From contig JAIQZQ010000029.1 of assembly GCA_021777105.1 (NCBI GenBank), forward strand, positions 164,506-228,505: 64,000 nt of DNA, written 5' to 3'. The translations under genes were made by a program, and so were the position numbers. Each line of letters starts with the position of its first letter. Position 1 is the stretch's first letter. This document shows positions 27,638-36,652 of the stretch, one piece after another. This stretch comes from Candidatus Anammoxibacter sp. (lineage in GTDB: Bacteria; Planctomycetota; Brocadiia; Brocadiales; Anammoxibacteraceae). Under the pieces are notes generated by a model. It made no database searches. It saw nothing but the letters and a program-made list of their open reading frames with translations, and was not told where the DNA came from.

Positions 27638-28192
27638 TCAATTATCGGGAAAAATCTCTTTAATATCCAATGAAAAGCCTGGCAGGAGCGCGGATTCAAC
27701 TATCCCGTTCTTTTCAAGCGTTATAACGGGTTGTTCCGGATTGGTTTTAAGGTGGTAAATTTCAAGCGTATTATGATCAGGATCGACAATCCACAACTCT
27801 TCCACTCCGCTTCGGGCGTATAGTTTTAGCTTAGGACCGCGATCAAGTTCCCTATTGGACGCCGACAGTATTTCAACAACCAGATCAGGCGCGCCCTCAA
27901 CTCCGGCATCCTTGATTCGATGCCGGTTTGCATTGCTTATAAACATTATATCAGGTTGCACAACATCAATATCGCTTAAAACTACGTCAAAAGGAGCCAT
28001 AAAAACCTTACCCAGGCCGCTCTTTTTCACATGTATAACTAAAAGTGAACCTATATCCGCGGAAATTAGCTGGTGAATCATTTTCGGACCTGGTGACATC
28101 ATAATCAATTCGCCCTCCACGAGTTGATATCTGGGGCCTCCTTCCGGCATAGCCCGGTAATCATCAACCGTATATAATAATGCTTTTTCCAT
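27638..28192 (-). CDS. Uma2-family PD-(D/E)XK nuclease, copy 1
   Basis: 184 aa from ATG 28192, chosen because CAGGAG lies 8 bp upstream and the paralogue starts at the same residue. Uma2 (DUF820) fold: YQLVEGELIMMSPGP, VVQPDIMFIS (Asp), APDLVVEILS (Glu) and a Lys pair in GPKLKLYARSG form the PD-(D/E)XK site. It ends VESALLPGFSLDIKEIFPDN. A very similar copy lies 340 bp upstream (28530-29084). Family members are putative restriction-like endonucleases of unknown role. Confidence 0.85.
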   Translation of the reverse strand: MEKALLYTVDDYRAMPEGGPRYQLVEGELIMMSPGPKMIHQLISADIGSLLVIHVKKSGLGKVFMAPFDVVLSDIDVVQPDIMFISNANRHRIKDAGVEGAPDLVVEILSASNRELDRGPKLKLYARSGVEELWIVDPDHNTLEIYHLKTNPEQPVITLEKNGIVESALLPGFSLDIKEIFPDN

Positions 28193-28279
28193 AAAGCTCA
28201 CTCCTGAACAAATCTAAATATATTACACACTCTTTATTAAAGCAATTTTCATTAATAATTGCATTTGAATTCTCCAAAA

Positions 28280-28486
28280 TTATAATGAGTCAAAAAGTTT
28301 TTTTCGATCATCACTGCTTTTAACTTCAACAAATTCGCCTGTTTTGTATGCCCCCTCACTCTCTTTTACTTCCTCAATAAACTCCCGTGAAAAACTCTCT
28401 TCAAATTCCATATCAATAAGTCTTTCACATTTAATTAAATACTCATACCTCTTTCTGGGAATGCATACAGTATCACTGTCATCCAT
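28280..28486 (-). CDS. Small acidic protein, antitoxin-like
   Basis: 68 aa between the two Uma2 genes. N-terminal VCIPRKRYEYLIKCERLIDM resembles small AbrB/VapB-like antitoxins that begin with 'IPRxEYExL'; the C-terminal half is acidic and helical (SREFIEEVKESEGAYK). ATG follows GAGGTAATTTTAAA. No toxin is evident unless a Uma2 protein plays that part. Confidence 0.5.
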   Translation of the reverse strand: MDDSDTVCIPRKRYEYLIKCERLIDMEFEESFSREFIEEVKESEGAYKTGEFVEVKSSDDRKKLFDSL

Positions 28487-28529
28487 TTTAAAATTACCTC
28501 GTAAAGAAATTAGTTACATTGTAAAACCT

Positions 28530-29084
28530 TTAATTTTCAGGAAAAATCTCTTTAATATCCAATGAAAAACCTGGCAGGAGAGCGGATTCAACTATCCCGT
28601 TCTTTTCAAGCGTTATAACGGGTTGTTCAGTGTTTGTTTTAAGGTGATAAATTTCAAGCGTGTAATGATCTGGATCGACAATCCACAACTCTTCCACGCC
28701 GCTTCGGGCATATAACTTTAGTTTAGGCCCGCGATCAAGTTCTTTATAAGCCGGAGATAGTATTTCGATAACCAAGTCAGGAGCGCCATCAATTCCTTCG
28801 TCCTTGATTATATTCTGATTTTCATTGCGTATAAATAATATATCCGGCTGAACAACGTCTATATCGCTTAAGAATACGGATAAAGGGGCTTTGAAAAATT
28901 CACCCTGACCAGTCTTCCGCAAATGTAAAAATAAAAAATAACCTATGGTTCCTGAAATTCGCTGATGAATAGTATTCGGAGAGGGCGCCATTTTAATCAA
29001 ATCTCCACCCACAAGCTGGTAATGAGGGCCGGTTTCCGGCAAAACCCGGTAGTCATCAACCGTATATAATAATGCTTTTTCCAT
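28530..29084 (-). CDS. Uma2-family PD-(D/E)XK nuclease, copy 2
   Basis: 184 aa with the same catalytic plan as copy 1 (QLVGGDLIKMAPSP, VVQPDILFIR, APDLVIEILS, GPKLKLYARSGVEELWIVDP). The last 60 residues are almost identical to copy 1, while the middle has diverged. The ribosome site and start (CAGGAGCGGGTTTTATGGAAA) are conserved too, showing a local duplication. Confidence 0.85.
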   Translation of the reverse strand: MEKALLYTVDDYRVLPETGPHYQLVGGDLIKMAPSPNTIHQRISGTIGYFLFLHLRKTGQGEFFKAPLSVFLSDIDVVQPDILFIRNENQNIIKDEGIDGAPDLVIEILSPAYKELDRGPKLKLYARSGVEELWIVDPDHYTLEIYHLKTNTEQPVITLEKNGIVESALLPGFSLDIKEIFPEN

Positions 29085-29175
29085 AAAACCCGCTCCTGAT
29101 TAAATCATATATTTTACAGACACTTCATTAAATCATTTTTAAACAATAATTTCATTTTAATTTTAAACTTTAAAA

Positions 29176-30291
29176 TTATTTAACAGCTTTTACTATCTCG
29201 TAACCCCTCCTTGTAATTATTTCCGCATTGCCAAACAGGCTCAACATTGAGTCGTAGTGATATGAAGCTGTTTTAGCCACGATGTAAGCTCGTCCGTTCT
29301 TTTTTAAACAGTTGTGCGCGGTTTGGATAAACAGGTCTGATATTTTATAGTTGGAAAAATATGGAGGATTGCCTGTAAATAAGGTAAACGCTTCCGGTTG
29401 GTCAATTCCGTTATCGCTTAACACTGTTTCGTAATTGTCCATTTCATTTAATCGGCAGTTATGTTCAACGGAGTATATTGCGCGCGAATTTGAATCAAGC
29501 AGGCAAAGCCTGTTTAAATTATGATTTTTTGCGATTGAAATGCCGATTGACCCGCAACCGCACCCCATGTCGAGCAAGGTATCGCCGGCCTCAACTTCAA
29601 CAACTTCCGCCAAAGCCTGAGCCCCCTGGTCAACCCGCCTGTGCGAGAAGACGCCGGGAACGGTTGTTAATTTCACAGGGGTTTTATCATGCATTGTCAT
29701 CTCAAATTCAGATTGATAGTTTCTGACCCGCTTTAATTTATCCTTTTTTTGGACGACAATACAATCAAGCGACTTATCGTTACTCCCAAAGACTTTTTTT
29801 ATTTGATTGTTAACCCATGGATCCCTCATTTCAATTGCCGTAAAACATTTGCCGTCTTTTTTTAAAGCCTGATGGCTTTGTTGCAGGATATCAAGGATTA
29901 GTTCATTAACGGTTCCTCCTTTTGATAATTGAACAAAAACCAAGTCAAATTCATCCTTCTCATCAATGTATGGTTTGCAGATAACATTAATTGATGAAAC
30001 ATCGTTGCTCAAAAGATTTCTGCGTATTTTGTTAGCGTAATAGAGATCAAAACAGTGTATAAATATCTCGCTATCTGGAAACAGGTTCTGCGCGATCATC
30101 GCTGAGGCGCCGGTGCGGTTTTCAAGAAAAAGCATTTTCTTAGGAACGGGAATATCATTAAGCGCTTTAATTAGCCGCTTTTCAGAGATATTTAATCCTG
30201 ACCTGGATACAACTTCGTATTGTTTGTTACAAAACAACTCTTTTTTGGTTTGACGCCGGCTGCTTTTGCCGGCTGCTATGTTGATAATCAA
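29176..30291 (-). CDS. RsmC-like class I methyltransferase
   Basis: 371 aa from TTG 30291 (AAAGGTGG lies 9 bp upstream). Two-domain layout of the RsmC/RlmG type. A degenerate N-terminal methyltransferase-like half is followed by the active MTS half with the SAM-binding GDTLLDMGCGCGSIGISIA and the N-P-P-Y catalytic motif (FTGNPPYFSNYKISD). Such enzymes methylate a guanine N2 in rRNA. Which rRNA site cannot be told. Confidence 0.75.
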   Translation of the reverse strand: MIINIAAGKSSRRQTKKELFCNKQYEVVSRSGLNISEKRLIKALNDIPVPKKMLFLENRTGASAMIAQNLFPDSEIFIHCFDLYYANKIRRNLLSNDVSSINVICKPYIDEKDEFDLVFVQLSKGGTVNELILDILQQSHQALKKDGKCFTAIEMRDPWVNNQIKKVFGSNDKSLDCIVVQKKDKLKRVRNYQSEFEMTMHDKTPVKLTTVPGVFSHRRVDQGAQALAEVVEVEAGDTLLDMGCGCGSIGISIAKNHNLNRLCLLDSNSRAIYSVEHNCRLNEMDNYETVLSDNGIDQPEAFTLFTGNPPYFSNYKISDLFIQTAHNCLKKNGRAYIVAKTASYHYDSMLSLFGNAEIITRRGYEIVKAVK

Positions 30292-30498
30292 TTAATTCCA
30301 CCTTTTATTAAAAGCAATTTTAGCCACAAAGGCTCAAAGACACTAAGGGCTCGCGCAAACCCTTAGAAAATCAAAAAACAATATAATTATTTACATCTTA
30401 TTTTCAAATAATAATATAATATAAAACCTCATGCAAGTTTGATTAATAATTTGGGCTATATTAATTGACAACCCTATTCTTTTACGGGCGAGTAGCTT

Positions 30499-31146
30499 AT
30501 GATTGATGATAAATGTAAAAACCGAAATTATTCGAGACTGATCCTTGCCTCTGCTTCGCCTCGCCGGTTTGAGTTGCTGCGGCAAATATTGCCGGCATGC
30601 CCAATCGAAGTTTTAGTCAGCGAACAGGATGAAGCGCATGCGCAAAATGAAACCCCTGTAGAACGGGTATCGCGGTTAGCCCTGGCTAAGGCCATGGATG
30701 TGACAACAAAACAGGGCGAGTCGGAATTTGACGTGTTGATAATCGGCGCGGACACAGAGATAGTTTTAGACGGCAACTCTTACGGCAAACCGAAAAGCAA
30801 CTCAGAGGCGGAAGATATGCTCCGCGCGCTTTCCGGCAAATGCCATGAGGCTATTACAGGATTTGCGATTGTTGATCGGAACACAAAAAAGCATGTTGTT
30901 GACGTGGCAACAACAGAGGTAAAGTTTAAAAAGCTTTCGCAAAGAACTATTGCAAATTACATTGCCACAGGCGAGTCAATAGACAAAGCCGGGGCTTATG
31001 GCATTCAGGGAAAAGGGGCTATGTTAATTGAAAGCATTAACGGCAGCTACAGCAATGTCATGGGCCTTCCTCTGGAGCGATTGTCTGAAATTTTAGAAAC
31101 AACATTTCAGTTTCCCGTTTGGGGAAAAAGCATGGAACGCGGATGA
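30499..31146 (+). CDS. Maf-family nucleoside triphosphate pyrophosphatase
   Basis: 215 aa. Maf signature LILASASPRRFELLRQI near the N-terminus, then PVERVSRLALAKA, VLIIGADTEIVLDG (catalytic Asp) and KAGAYGIQGKGAMLIESING. Maf proteins hydrolyse dTTP/UTP or modified nucleotides. The last residues (GKSMERG) are read from the start of a dispersed GAACGCGGATGAC repeat (31131-31169), which supplies the stop codon, so the native C-terminus may have been replaced. Confidence 0.9.
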   Translation: MIDDKCKNRNYSRLILASASPRRFELLRQILPACPIEVLVSEQDEAHAQNETPVERVSRLALAKAMDVTTKQGESEFDVLIIGADTEIVLDGNSYGKPKSNSEAEDMLRALSGKCHEAITGFAIVDRNTKKHVVDVATTEVKFKKLSQRTIANYIATGESIDKAGAYGIQGKGAMLIESINGSYSNVMGLPLERLSEILETTFQFPVWGKSMERG

Positions 31147-31169
31147 CACGGATTTTCACGGATAAATGC
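31131..31169 (+). repeat. Dispersed repeat 'GAACGCGGATGACACGGATT', copy 3
   Basis: Third, shorter copy of the repeat at 18345 and 19311; overlaps the 3' end of the maf-like gene. Confidence 0.8.
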
Positions 31170-31273
31170 AAAAAGCAAAAGCGAGAAGCGGGCTCACGAA
31201 AAAAACAAAAATGTAGTGTAGGCGCGTCCCAGAAATTCGACCACGCAACCGTTCGTGGTTCTTTGGATCTTCG

Positions 31274-31681
31274 TCAAGTTGTAATTTGGACAACGATGAC
31301 CAAGGGCGTAGATTGGACTTCAACAGCTGTGCCGTTGGCAATATGATCAAGCGCGCTTGTATAATTATAGTTACGAGCTGGATTGCCGGCAAACGTCACT
31401 GTGCCGTTTTGGTATATTTGTGGAGCGCCATGAGGTGTATAAAAATGGATTGTTCTCGCTAAACCTACGGGAAACGTCCGGTTTAGGGTGTTGCCCATGA
31501 ACAGCTGTTCTCCATGAGTTTCAATGACACACCCGTTGGCAACCTTAAATCCGGCGTTTGTTGTAAACACATAAAGCCGTTTACCTACAGCTCGCTTTCC
31601 TGCCGGTATATATACTCCCTGGGTATAATGAATCGTTATAAAAGCGAACCCTAAGCTAATTAGGAGTTCGAAAATAAACAA
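31274..31681 (-). CDS. Pilin/GspH-like protein lacking a leader peptide
   Basis: 135 aa from TTG 31681. The start LFIFELLISLGFAFITI resembles the N-terminal helix of type IV pilins and pseudopilins (normally G-F-T-L-I-E-L-L), with the Glu at the expected fifth position. The end is beta-rich and GspH-like (QIYQNGTVTFAGN, EVQSTPLVIVVQITT). The short basic leader and Gly for the prepilin peptidase are missing: the preceding codons read A-stop-Q-L-S-C. It continues in the same frame just after the upstream gene's stop, without a ribosome site. Possibly a pseudogene. Confidence 0.4.
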   Translation of the reverse strand: MFIFELLISLGFAFITIHYTQGVYIPAGKRAVGKRLYVFTTNAGFKVANGCVIETHGEQLFMGNTLNRTFPVGLARTIHFYTPHGAPQIYQNGTVTFAGNPARNYNYTSALDHIANGTAVEVQSTPLVIVVQITT

Positions 31682-31693
31682 GCAGCTTAACTG

Positions 31694-32050
31694 TTACGCT
31701 TGCTTCAACGTTTTGCTCCAGATATTAATAATATTGGTTGCAACGCGAATAATGGCCTTTCCTGCTTGCGCGCCGGCAATGAATCCATCCATTTCCTTAA
31801 CCAACTCTTCCGTTTTATTCACGTCATCATCACTGGGGGGATTTATGCCAACTTTTCCCGCTAAATACGCAAGCCGTTTTGCGTGTATTTTTGCGCGTTC
31901 AGCCTCAAGTTCGGCGATTTTGACATTAATATCGCGAGTCTCTTCAGCATTGGCATAATTTGTTTTGATTGTTTTTAAAAGCGCAATTGCGTCATTAATC
32001 GCATTTTCAGAGTGTAATGATATTACTAAATAATCGCCTTTTTCAGACAT
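31694..32050 (-). CDS. Small coiled-coil protein, unknown
   Basis: 118 aa from ATG 32050 (GGGGGGC upstream). Mostly helical, with ETRDINVKIAELEAERAKIH a likely coiled coil and a C-terminal amphipathic or hydrophobic stretch (AGKAIIRVATNIINIWSK). No signal peptide. Third gene of the operon after two lipoproteins (104 bp behind the second). Not recognised; probably works with them. Confidence 0.55.
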   Translation of the reverse strand: MSEKGDYLVISLHSENAINDAIALLKTIKTNYANAEETRDINVKIAELEAERAKIHAKRLAYLAGKVGINPPSDDDVNKTEELVKEMDGFIAGAQAGKAIIRVATNIINIWSKTLKQA

Positions 32051-32154
32051 TGGCAAGCCCCCCTGTTTGCAAAATAGTTTAATTTGAATATTTAAAAATC
32101 ATTTTTTTATTTAAGCGCCCATTCTTTAAAACAGCTAATCAAGCGGCCATTTAT

Positions 32155-32838
32155 TTACCGTCTCTTTTCTTTAATCTTTTCCCTTCTTTTGTTTTTTCTG
32201 TCTTCCTGTCTGTTTTGAGCTTTTCCCCTCAACTCCCCCAGCTTGCTTTCGGCTTTGCCGGCTTTAGAAGTTGCGTCGTCTTTAAATTGGCTATATGAAT
32301 CCTTCACTTCGCTAAAATAGCCGGCAAAAAACTTAATCTGGTCTTCAAAATCCTGCTCTTTTGAAAGGTTGGCCAATGCTTTTGCAATTTCATTTAAAAC
32401 TTTTAAATTTTCTTTTGTAGTAGATTCCATATCAGAGACAACTTTATTTTGTTTATTTGTTAAAGTCTTAAAGTCTTCATTTTTATTATAGACATATTGA
32501 GCGACTTTATTAGTCTCTCTATAAAGGAGAACACGCAAATCCTGCTGCTTTGAGCCCAGTTTATTCATGTTCCAAATATTAAGTTCAGACTCGTTGTCAA
32601 TTTCCAGTTCTGTTGCGCTTTTTACCAGACGGCTCAAATTGTCCTGCCGGGCTTTGGCAAGTTTTAATTGAACATCATTGAAATCTTCTACTTCTTTCTT
32701 AACATGCGTTACATGGGTGGAAACCTGCATAGCGGTATTTTTAACCTGTTTAGTGACGTTGTTGCATGCGCTTAAGAGCACGCATAAGGCAAAACAGGCG
32801 AGAGCTACTTTTATATCTGTTTTTTTTGATTTAAACAT
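32155..32838 (-). CDS. Coiled-coil lipoprotein, unknown
   Basis: 227 aa. Lipobox L-S-A-C at residues 22-25 after a hydrophobic signal (IKVALACFALCVLLSAC), so acylated at C25. The mature part is almost entirely helical and charged (VKKEVEDFNDVQLKLAKARQ), with a Lys/Arg-rich tail (NRQEDRKNKRREKIKEKRR). It follows the 525-aa lipoprotein gene by 12 bp. Likely a periplasmic coiled-coil partner of that protein. Confidence 0.65.
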   Translation of the reverse strand: MFKSKKTDIKVALACFALCVLLSACNNVTKQVKNTAMQVSTHVTHVKKEVEDFNDVQLKLAKARQDNLSRLVKSATELEIDNESELNIWNMNKLGSKQQDLRVLLYRETNKVAQYVYNKNEDFKTLTNKQNKVVSDMESTTKENLKVLNEIAKALANLSKEQDFEDQIKFFAGYFSEVKDSYSQFKDDATSKAGKAESKLGELRGKAQNRQEDRKNKRREKIKEKRR

Positions 32839-32850
32839 GTCTATTCTCCT

Positions 32851-34428
32851 TTAATTTACGCCGAGACTGATTGATGTTAACCCGATTGCATTTATTACAG
32901 CGTGCAAAAATTTAGCAAATTCATCAGGAGTAATTCCTCCCGCATAATATTCTTCAAGTTGTGAGATGGGCACACTGATTAGATTGTTCCATAATGTCAG
33001 CGCTGTTGTTGAATTATCCAGCGATTCGTTATAGTATGAGGCAAATAGTTGGTAATCAACATCTTCCTGAACAACACGCCCTAAATTCCAGGAATTAGCA
33101 TAATTTAACAATACTCTGCCGATCTTTTCGCTACAAACGCTATTTTCCGTTACAGAGCCGCTAAAATTTGATATTAGCGTTTCTTTATTACAGCTATCGT
33201 CTATGCTATCTAAAGCTTTTTCAACAAGCTTGAGATATATTAATTCCTGTTCCATTGCGTCGCGTTTCTGCTTTAAAAGAGATATACGCGCTTCTGTGTT
33301 AACAACCTGTTTTTTCAGGCCTTCGATAGTGATCCGCAACCTTTCATTTTCAAGTATAAGTTCATGCATTGGAGGGGTTTTTAATGATTTGCAAAGCTCG
33401 CTAAGTGAACTTATGGATGAAACAACCGCTATACTTGATTTAATGTCTGCATTTGCGCCGTCCAACGCAATTAATTTCCCGTCATTTTTCACGCTCTTTG
33501 AAGTTAACGCTCCAATGTGTTTTCGCTGTTCTTTTAGTTTTGCGATCTTCGCTTTTGTTGTAAAATGTTTATTCAACATTTTTTTTAATTCAGGTTTGGC
33601 AGCGCCCGAATTATTTACCTTATCCTTTAATTTGTCGGAAACTTCACCCAGGGCGCGAAGCTTACTTATCAGGCTTTTTGCTGTTTTAGCCAAATCTTCA
33701 TCTTTTGCGCCTGATTTCACATCGGATTTATGTTTATTTAAAGCATTTTTATATTCTTTAGTTTTAGCTTGCAATTCACTATTTAATTCAAATTCCAATG
33801 CCGCAATAGTTGATAATTGCTCTGTAACGTCTCCGACTTCTCCGCCTATGTTATTAAAGTTCTCATTTAAACATTTTGAACATTGCGCTAAATACATATT
33901 AAAGACACCTTTAACATCCTCTGAAATGTTTAAATAAGTAGTGTCTGAAAACAGATACGAGCATAAAAGCTCAGGGTCTGAAGGTTCTTTAGCCAGGTCA
34001 TAAGTTTCCTTTATGTTGTCCTTATTTTGAGTGCAACTATCAAGTTTGTTGTTGATTGTAATAAAATCTTCCAGCGGCACGCTAATTAACTTAGTTTTAC
34101 GTTTTTCAATATATTCCTTAACTTGCGATATCCAATCGCTTTCAGCCCCAATTATACTTATTAATTTACCGTCTTTAATTGATAAGGCTTGCTGTTGGGC
34201 GGCCTCTCGCTCTTCTGCAAGGATTTCAGATAAGCCCCCTTTTGCATTGTCAATGCTTGCCGTTATGCCGTGTTGATCCAAGTCCGTTTTTATTTTTATC
34301 ATAGTCTCATGGGCATTTTTGTTATACATGTGTGTGCCGGCGCACCCACTGAAAAGCATGATACCAGTCAAAACCATTAAAATTCCAAAAAGTTTCCAAC
34401 TGTTATTTGCGCTTAAAGTCTTATGCAT
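32851..34428 (-). CDS. Large coiled-coil lipoprotein, unknown
   Basis: 525 aa. Signal WKLFGILMVLTGIMLFSGC gives a lipobox (F-S-G-C) with C29 as the lipid anchor. The mature protein is helical with long heptad stretches (ELILENERLRITIEGLKKQV and nearby) and four or more extra Cys. First gene of a minus-strand operon with the 227-aa lipoprotein and the 118-aa protein. ATG is preceded by GAAAGGAGAAGTGTTTGC. No family recognised; a cell-envelope role is likely. Confidence 0.65.
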   Translation of the reverse strand: MHKTLSANNSWKLFGILMVLTGIMLFSGCAGTHMYNKNAHETMIKIKTDLDQHGITASIDNAKGGLSEILAEEREAAQQQALSIKDGKLISIIGAESDWISQVKEYIEKRKTKLISVPLEDFITINNKLDSCTQNKDNIKETYDLAKEPSDPELLCSYLFSDTTYLNISEDVKGVFNMYLAQCSKCLNENFNNIGGEVGDVTEQLSTIAALEFELNSELQAKTKEYKNALNKHKSDVKSGAKDEDLAKTAKSLISKLRALGEVSDKLKDKVNNSGAAKPELKKMLNKHFTTKAKIAKLKEQRKHIGALTSKSVKNDGKLIALDGANADIKSSIAVVSSISSLSELCKSLKTPPMHELILENERLRITIEGLKKQVVNTEARISLLKQKRDAMEQELIYLKLVEKALDSIDDSCNKETLISNFSGSVTENSVCSEKIGRVLLNYANSWNLGRVVQEDVDYQLFASYYNESLDNSTTALTLWNNLISVPISQLEEYYAGGITPDEFAKFLHAVINAIGLTSISLGVN

Positions 34429-34935
34429 GCAAACACTTCTCCTTTCGTTTAGGGTTCAGGCAGTAGAAATTTTATACATTTGGCGATGCAAAAAAAGTTC
34501 AGGCATATGAACTTTCCCTAATAGACGAATAGATGTTGGATTTGTGACATTTATTTTGCTATTTTTTTTAAAATATTAAAATAAATGCCACATTAGGGCA
34601 CGGAAAGAGAGTGTAGACGTAAATTATAATAATTTGACAGTATGATGAGCGGCCCAAACCGCCATTAATCGAAGTTGTTTTTGGAACTTTAGGGGCTTTG
34701 CTTTTTGATGTGTGAATGGCTTTTAAAACGTTTTGGCGCAATCTAAGAGATTACGTCGGATTTCTGTATGGTGGCTGCTAGCTTTTGGCCCGCAATTATT
34801 TGCGAATGTTGCCGGCAGGCGCGGAAGCCTGCCGGTATAGAATTGTTTGGCGCGCTTTCAGCGCATCAAAATGACTTACGGAACGCGCATTAAATTTAGA
34901 AGGAGTGTTGTGTTTGGTTAAAACAACTACTCAAA
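34429..34935. other. Intergenic region with a GC-rich hairpin
   Basis: No gene seen. CCGGCAGGC (34812-34820) pairs with GCCTGCCGG (34827-34835) around a GCGGAA loop. It is not followed by a T-run, so it is a repeat or structural hairpin rather than a clear terminator. Confidence 0.6.
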
Positions 34936-36357
34936 TTACTTATAAAAATCCTTTGTGTAATCGCCTGAATCGTTCAGGGCTTTGAGGTTGTCAAGGGCCT
35001 GTTTAAACACATTGTCCCAGTCGCAACCAACACGGAAAGCGAACATTGAGTTGCGTTTGCCGTTATTTGCGGAGCCCATTGTCTTTAATGAGTTGCGTAG
35101 CCTTTTGCGAAGATTATCGCCGGCGTACAGGTTGTCGTAAACATACTGCATACCTTCAATGAATTCAAGAAGGGTCATATCGACCAATCTGTGCACCAGA
35201 TGGCCTGAATCAAAAAAGTGCCAGTCATCCGGATAATTCTTCCTGAATATCCTCTTCTCATCATCTAAGCGTTTGTAAAGTTGAGTTTTTGGAAACGGGC
35301 AATCAATGCCGAATGACATAACGTCAATATTGTTATCAAGCACAAAATCAGTCATGCGCTTAAATGAATCTTTACCGTCGCCGTCCGCGCCAAACACAAC
35401 CGAACCCCAAACGGCAAGCCCGTGCTGGTGGATCTTGTCCACACAATCGTGGTAACTATCCGTGCCCAGTTTAAGGTTTACGCTCTTACCCATCTTTTTA
35501 AGCACTTCTTCATTAGTTGACTCAATGCCGATGAGCATGCCGAAACCGCCGCTTTTTGCCATATATTCAAGCACAACCGGATCCTGTGAAATATTGAGCG
35601 CGGTAAACCCGAACCAATCCTTCTCAATGCCCCTGTCAACCATGCCTTTGAAGAGGTTTCTTGCGCGCTCATTTGAGCGGTTGCCATGGCCGTAAAAGTT
35701 GTCCTCGGCCAGCATTAACCCTTTGTAATCAGTGGCCTCCATCTCGTCAAGCACGTGCTCAAAAGGCCTCTCCCTGAATTTGCGGCCCTGATAAATCGGC
35801 ACGCTGCAAAAATCGCAAAAGTTCGGACAACCCTTGGTTGTGATGATTGAAGAAAATTTATAATCATACTTGCGGCGCATCAACTCCCTGTCAGGATAAA
35901 CATTTTCAAGGATTGACAAATTAGGCAAACCGCCGTCGTATTTTTTTTGCAGTCTGTTATTCTCAAAATCGCTTATAACCTTGGGCCAGACCTTCTCAGC
36001 CTCGCCGGTGACAATAGTGTCTACATATTGCGAAACTTCTTCATAGTGAGTAGTCGCATGCACGCCGCCCAATATAACAGGCATCGAACGATCCTTGCAT
36101 GCCTTGGCTATCTTATACGTTCTTGGGCTTTGGTAGGTAACGGAAGTCATGCAAACCAGATCGACATCGTCGAATGTAAGGTTGCCGTTCTCGTCAAGGG
36201 CGAGTTCAATATTCTCGTCAATAACGTCAAATTCCCAATCTCCAGGCGTTAACGCTGCTATATAAGCAAGGTTTAACGGCATCTGCACAATAACGGTTAA
36301 ACTCTCCTCGCCATGTCGTCCAGGCGGGTGAGGATTAATAAGCATCATCTTTTTCAT
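34936..36357 (-). CDS. B12-binding radical SAM enzyme
   Basis: 473 aa. N-terminal B12-binding fold (about 1-140; INPHPPGRHGEESLTVIVQM, then PVILGGVHATTHYEEVSQYV) followed by a radical SAM core with C177-x3-C181-x2-C184 (TTKGCPNFCDFCSVPIYQ) that binds the 4Fe-4S cluster. Class B radical SAM methylases and hopanoid or lipid-modifying enzymes share this order. The substrate cannot be told: no partner gene is adjacent, and the DUF4070-like C-terminal part (residues about 380-473) is ordinary for the class. Confidence 0.85.
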   Translation of the reverse strand: MKKMMLINPHPPGRHGEESLTVIVQMPLNLAYIAALTPGDWEFDVIDENIELALDENGNLTFDDVDLVCMTSVTYQSPRTYKIAKACKDRSMPVILGGVHATTHYEEVSQYVDTIVTGEAEKVWPKVISDFENNRLQKKYDGGLPNLSILENVYPDRELMRRKYDYKFSSIITTKGCPNFCDFCSVPIYQGRKFRERPFEHVLDEMEATDYKGLMLAEDNFYGHGNRSNERARNLFKGMVDRGIEKDWFGFTALNISQDPVVLEYMAKSGGFGMLIGIESTNEEVLKKMGKSVNLKLGTDSYHDCVDKIHQHGLAVWGSVVFGADGDGKDSFKRMTDFVLDNNIDVMSFGIDCPFPKTQLYKRLDDEKRIFRKNYPDDWHFFDSGHLVHRLVDMTLLEFIEGMQYVYDNLYAGDNLRKRLRNSLKTMGSANNGKRNSMFAFRVGCDWDNVFKQALDNLKALNDSGDYTKDFYK

Positions 36358-36652
36358 AATTGATTCGTCTCCAATTTAACTCTATTTTTTATAACGATGC
36401 GCAACATTTTGGCTTTCAAAAAAAATCAAGTTTGGTATTATATCAGGAGCGCATATTGATGACAAATAAAATGTACCGGGCGTTTAACGCTATAAGCATG
36501 AAACAAAATATAGGCGCGGCCGCCAAATTTACACGGCAGGCAAATTAAACGCGGGCAATTTGGCTTTAATAATTTCGCCTCTTTTGCTACAATTAGAGGT
36601 TAATCGTGAGTTTAAAATTATGTTCTGCATCATTAACTTCAGGAGAAAACAG

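Noticed and set aside
33203..33937. 244-aa plus-strand frame
   Set aside because: Antisense to the coiled-coil lipoprotein; composition (Ser, Phe, Leu rich) is that of a reverse-complement shadow.
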